Assembly: GCA_023078555.1 (NCBI GenBank)
Contig: JALAAN010000010.1
Coordinates: forward strand, 310,001-374,000
Direction: 5' to 3'
Source of the DNA: Ulva prolifera
Taxonomy: Eukaryota; Chlorophyta; Ulvophyceae; Ulvales; Ulvaceae
Length of the DNA: 64,000 nucleotides
This document shows positions 62,454-64,000 of this stretch, one piece after another. Numbering within the stretch: the first letter of the stretch is position 1; every line of letters starts with the position of its first letter. The notes beneath the pieces are model-generated. The model saw only the letters and a program-made list of their open reading frames with translations. It was not told the origin of the DNA and did not search any database. The position numbers were made by a program, and so were the translations under genes.

Positions 62454-64000
62454 GTCTAGAAGTTTGGAGGCAATCAAGTGACAAGTCAGGGCAAGGGTTG
62501 CTATCAATGTTGAAATGGCAGCGCGCTCTCCCGCCCCTCATGCAGAAATCTCGCCCTCACAAAAACAGGTTCCCAACCTCACGTTCGGGGCTGAATCTTT
62601 GCACATGATGCTCTCTATGTCAAAGGAATGTGGTGTAGAAGTTTGGAGGCAATCAAGTGATAAGTCAGGGCAAGGGTTGCTATCAATGTTGAAAAGGCAG
62701 CGCGCTCTCCCGCCCCTCATGCAGAAATCCCGCGCCTCACAAAAACAGGTTCCCAACCTCACGTTTGGGGCTGAATCTTTGCACATGATACTCTCTATGT
62801 CAAAGGAATGTCATGTAGAAGTTTGGAGGCAATCAAGTGATAAGTCAGGGCTAGGGCTGCTATCAATGTTGAAATGGCAGCACGCTCTCCCGCCACTCAT
62901 GCAGAAATCTCGCCCCCGCAAAAACAGGTTCCCAACCTCACTTTAGGGGCTGAATCTTTGCACATGATGCTATCTATGTCAAATTAATGTGATGTGATGG
63001 TTTGGAGGCAATCAAGTGATAACTCAGGGCTAGGGCTGCTTTAAATGTTGAAATGGCAGCGTGCTCCCATGCCACTCATGCAGAAATCTCGCACCTCACA
63101 AAAACAGGTTCCCAACCTCACCTTAGGGGCTGAATCTTTGCACATGATGCTCTCTATGTCAAAGGAATGTGGTGTAGAAGTTTGGAGGCAATCAAGTGAT
63201 AAGTCAGGGCTAGGGCTGCTATCAATGTTGAAATGGCAGCACGCTCTCCCGCCACTCATGCAGAAATCTCGCCCTCGCAAAAACAGGTTCCCAACCTCAC
63301 TTTAGGGGCTGAATCTTTGCACATGATGCTATCTATGTCAAATTAATGTGATGTGATGGTTTGGAGGCAATCAAGTGATAACTCAGGGCTAGGGCTGCTT
63401 TAAATGTTGAAATGGCAGCGTGCTCCCATGCCACTCATGCAGAAATCTCGCACCTCACAAAAACAGGTTCCCAACCTCACCTTAGGGGCTGAATCTTTGC
63501 ACATGATGCTCTCTATGTCAAAGGAATGTGGTGTAGAAGTTTGGAGGCAATCAAGTGATAAGTCAGGGCTAGGGCTGCTATCAATGTTGAAAAGGCAGCG
63601 CGCTCTCCCGCCCCTCATGCAGAAATCCCGCGCCTCACAAAAACAGGTTCCCAACCTCACGTTTGGGGCTGAATCTTTGCACATGATACTCTCTATGTCA
63701 AAGGAATGTGGTGTAGAAGTTTGGAGGCAATCAAGTGATAAGTCAGGGCAAGGGCTGCTATCAATGTTGAAAAGGCAGCGCGCTCTCCCGCCCCTCATGC
63801 AGAAATCTCGCCCTCACAAAAACAGGTTCCCAACCTCACGTTAGGGGCTGAATCTTTGCACATGATGCTCTCTATGTCAAAGGAATGTGGTGTAGAAGTT
63901 TGGAGGCAATCAAGTGATAAGTCAGGGCTAGGGCTGCCATCAATGTTGAAATGGCAGCGTGCTCCCATGCCACTCATGCAGAAATCCCGCGCCTCACAAA
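62357..64000 (+). repeat. Copy of 60,021-61,665, 13-monomer spacing (2,336/2,335 bp), cut by window end
   Basis: The sequence after about 62,357 repeats the block starting at 60,021, including gtcatgtagaag (62,811), the double dimer without gaattc, and the gaaaagg units. The offset is 2,336 before and 2,335 after the extra base at about 60,563, which is absent here. That suggests the extra base at 60,563 is private or an error. The array continues past the window. Confidence 0.8.

Larger units (their letters stand above)
1..64000 (+). repeat. Tandem satellite array, ~180-bp monomer, head-to-tail
   Basis: Every part of the window outside the N run is a copy of one ~180-bp unit in one orientation, about 354 copies, with no unique DNA between copies. 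Numbering the monomer from the ATG of atgttgaaatgg, the two-state sites are: 4 (t/a), 10 (t/a), 18 (c/t), 23, 25 and 26 (the ctctcccgcc or ctcccatgcc forms), 30 (a/c), 32 (t/a), 45 (c/t), 49 (g/a/deleted), 63 (g/t), 78-81, 105 (g/a), 108 and 112, 118 (a/c), 130 (c/g), 136 (g/a), 156 (t/c), 167 (t/a), 172, 174 and 176. Nucleosome-sized units and block duplications fit eukaryotic centromeric or pericentromeric satellites, which is an inference. The family is not recognised. The array runs off both window ends. Confidence 0.97.

Noticed and set aside
4..63977. Hundreds of open frames of 60-503 codons on both strands with a 60-residue periodic product
   Set aside because: They are one satellite unit read in frame on either strand. 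Frames are broken regularly by 179-bp units and by TAA in T/S junctions. Variant sites change residues freely, both strands are equally open, and there is no promoter, splice or unique flanking sequence.
1..64000. CENP-B box (nTTCGnnnnAnnCGGGn) on either strand
   Set aside because: The best partial matches, gttcggggctgaatc on + and cccgcgcctcacaaa on -, miss several required positions (the fixed A and CGGG, or T and CGAA). No monomer type I read fits. A pattern search could confirm.
1..64000. CRISPR array
   Set aside because: Units are contiguous and homologous along their full 180 bp. There are no unique spacers and no cas genes.
1..64000. Interstitial telomere repeats (ttagggg, ctaggg)
   Set aside because: Each monomer has one ttagggg and one agggctaggg in fixed places. 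They are not tandem TTAGGG runs.
1..64000. tRNA or 5S-derived SINE origin (B-box-like ggttcccaacc)
   Set aside because: The motif lacks the GGTTCGA core, and no A box or cloverleaf is visible.
1..64000. Inverted junctions or strand switches within the array
   Set aside because: All monomers read in the same orientation, including on both sides of the N run.
1..64000. Transposon insertion or other unique island in the array
   Set aside because: Every stretch outside the N run aligns by eye to the monomer. The N run itself cannot be judged.

Overview
The whole window is one head-to-tail satellite DNA array. I find no gene, RNA gene, transposon insertion or unique sequence anywhere in it. The unit is about 180 bp with about 50% GC (90 G/C in a 180-bp monomer I counted). 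There are roughly 354 copies, all in the same orientation. A minority are 179 bp: 29 of the 82 monomers between 4 and 14,734. A run of 374 N interrupts the array at 34,117-34,490. Nucleosome-length monomers, block-wise higher-order duplication and an N-filled assembly gap point to centromeric or pericentromeric heterochromatin of a eukaryote. I do not recognise the satellite family and cannot name the organism.

Layout. (1) 1 to about 21,260: a clean left domain with private variants and blocks duplicated at spacings of 1,256, 1,616, 1,618, 3,053, 4,133, 5,568, 7,903 and 8,084 bp. (2) About 21,260-27,225: an indel-rich stretch of averaged-looking monomers. (3) About 27,225-32,550: a clean central domain with a 2,697-bp (15-monomer) spacing. 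(4) About 32,550-34,905: a second indel-rich stretch around the N gap. (5) About 34,905-49,840: a clean right domain with duplications at 2,876, 3,594, 3,774, 3,953 and 7,727 bp. (6) About 49,840-53,725: a third indel-rich stretch. (7) About 53,725-64,000: right-domain blocks repeated at 10,074/10,075, 16,370/16,371 and 2,335/2,336 bp, with a central-type island at about 55,780-59,640 and a few isolated indels.

Organisation. A divergent, usually 179-bp monomer type (called S here; about 47 copies) is followed by a partner monomer (T) that starts after an in-phase TAA. S+T make a 359-bp dimer that recurs alone or in short runs. There is no single fixed higher-order repeat. The array is a patchwork of nested duplications whose edges fall inside monomers, as expected from repeated unequal exchange or conversion.

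Most notable observation. In the three indel-rich stretches, many single-base indels fall at monomer positions where the array carries two alternative bases. The text either shows both alternatives side by side or drops the variable base. That is the signature of a consensus built from collapsed, non-identical repeat copies. I therefore read those stretches and the gap as assembly damage, not biology. The 'undescribed system' here is the satellite architecture itself; I see no evidence of a gene system.

Long open frames exist on both strands only because 180 is divisible by 3 and the consensus lacks stops in those frames. I do not annotate them as genes. All comparisons were made by eye, so identity statements mean no difference noticed, not an alignment result.
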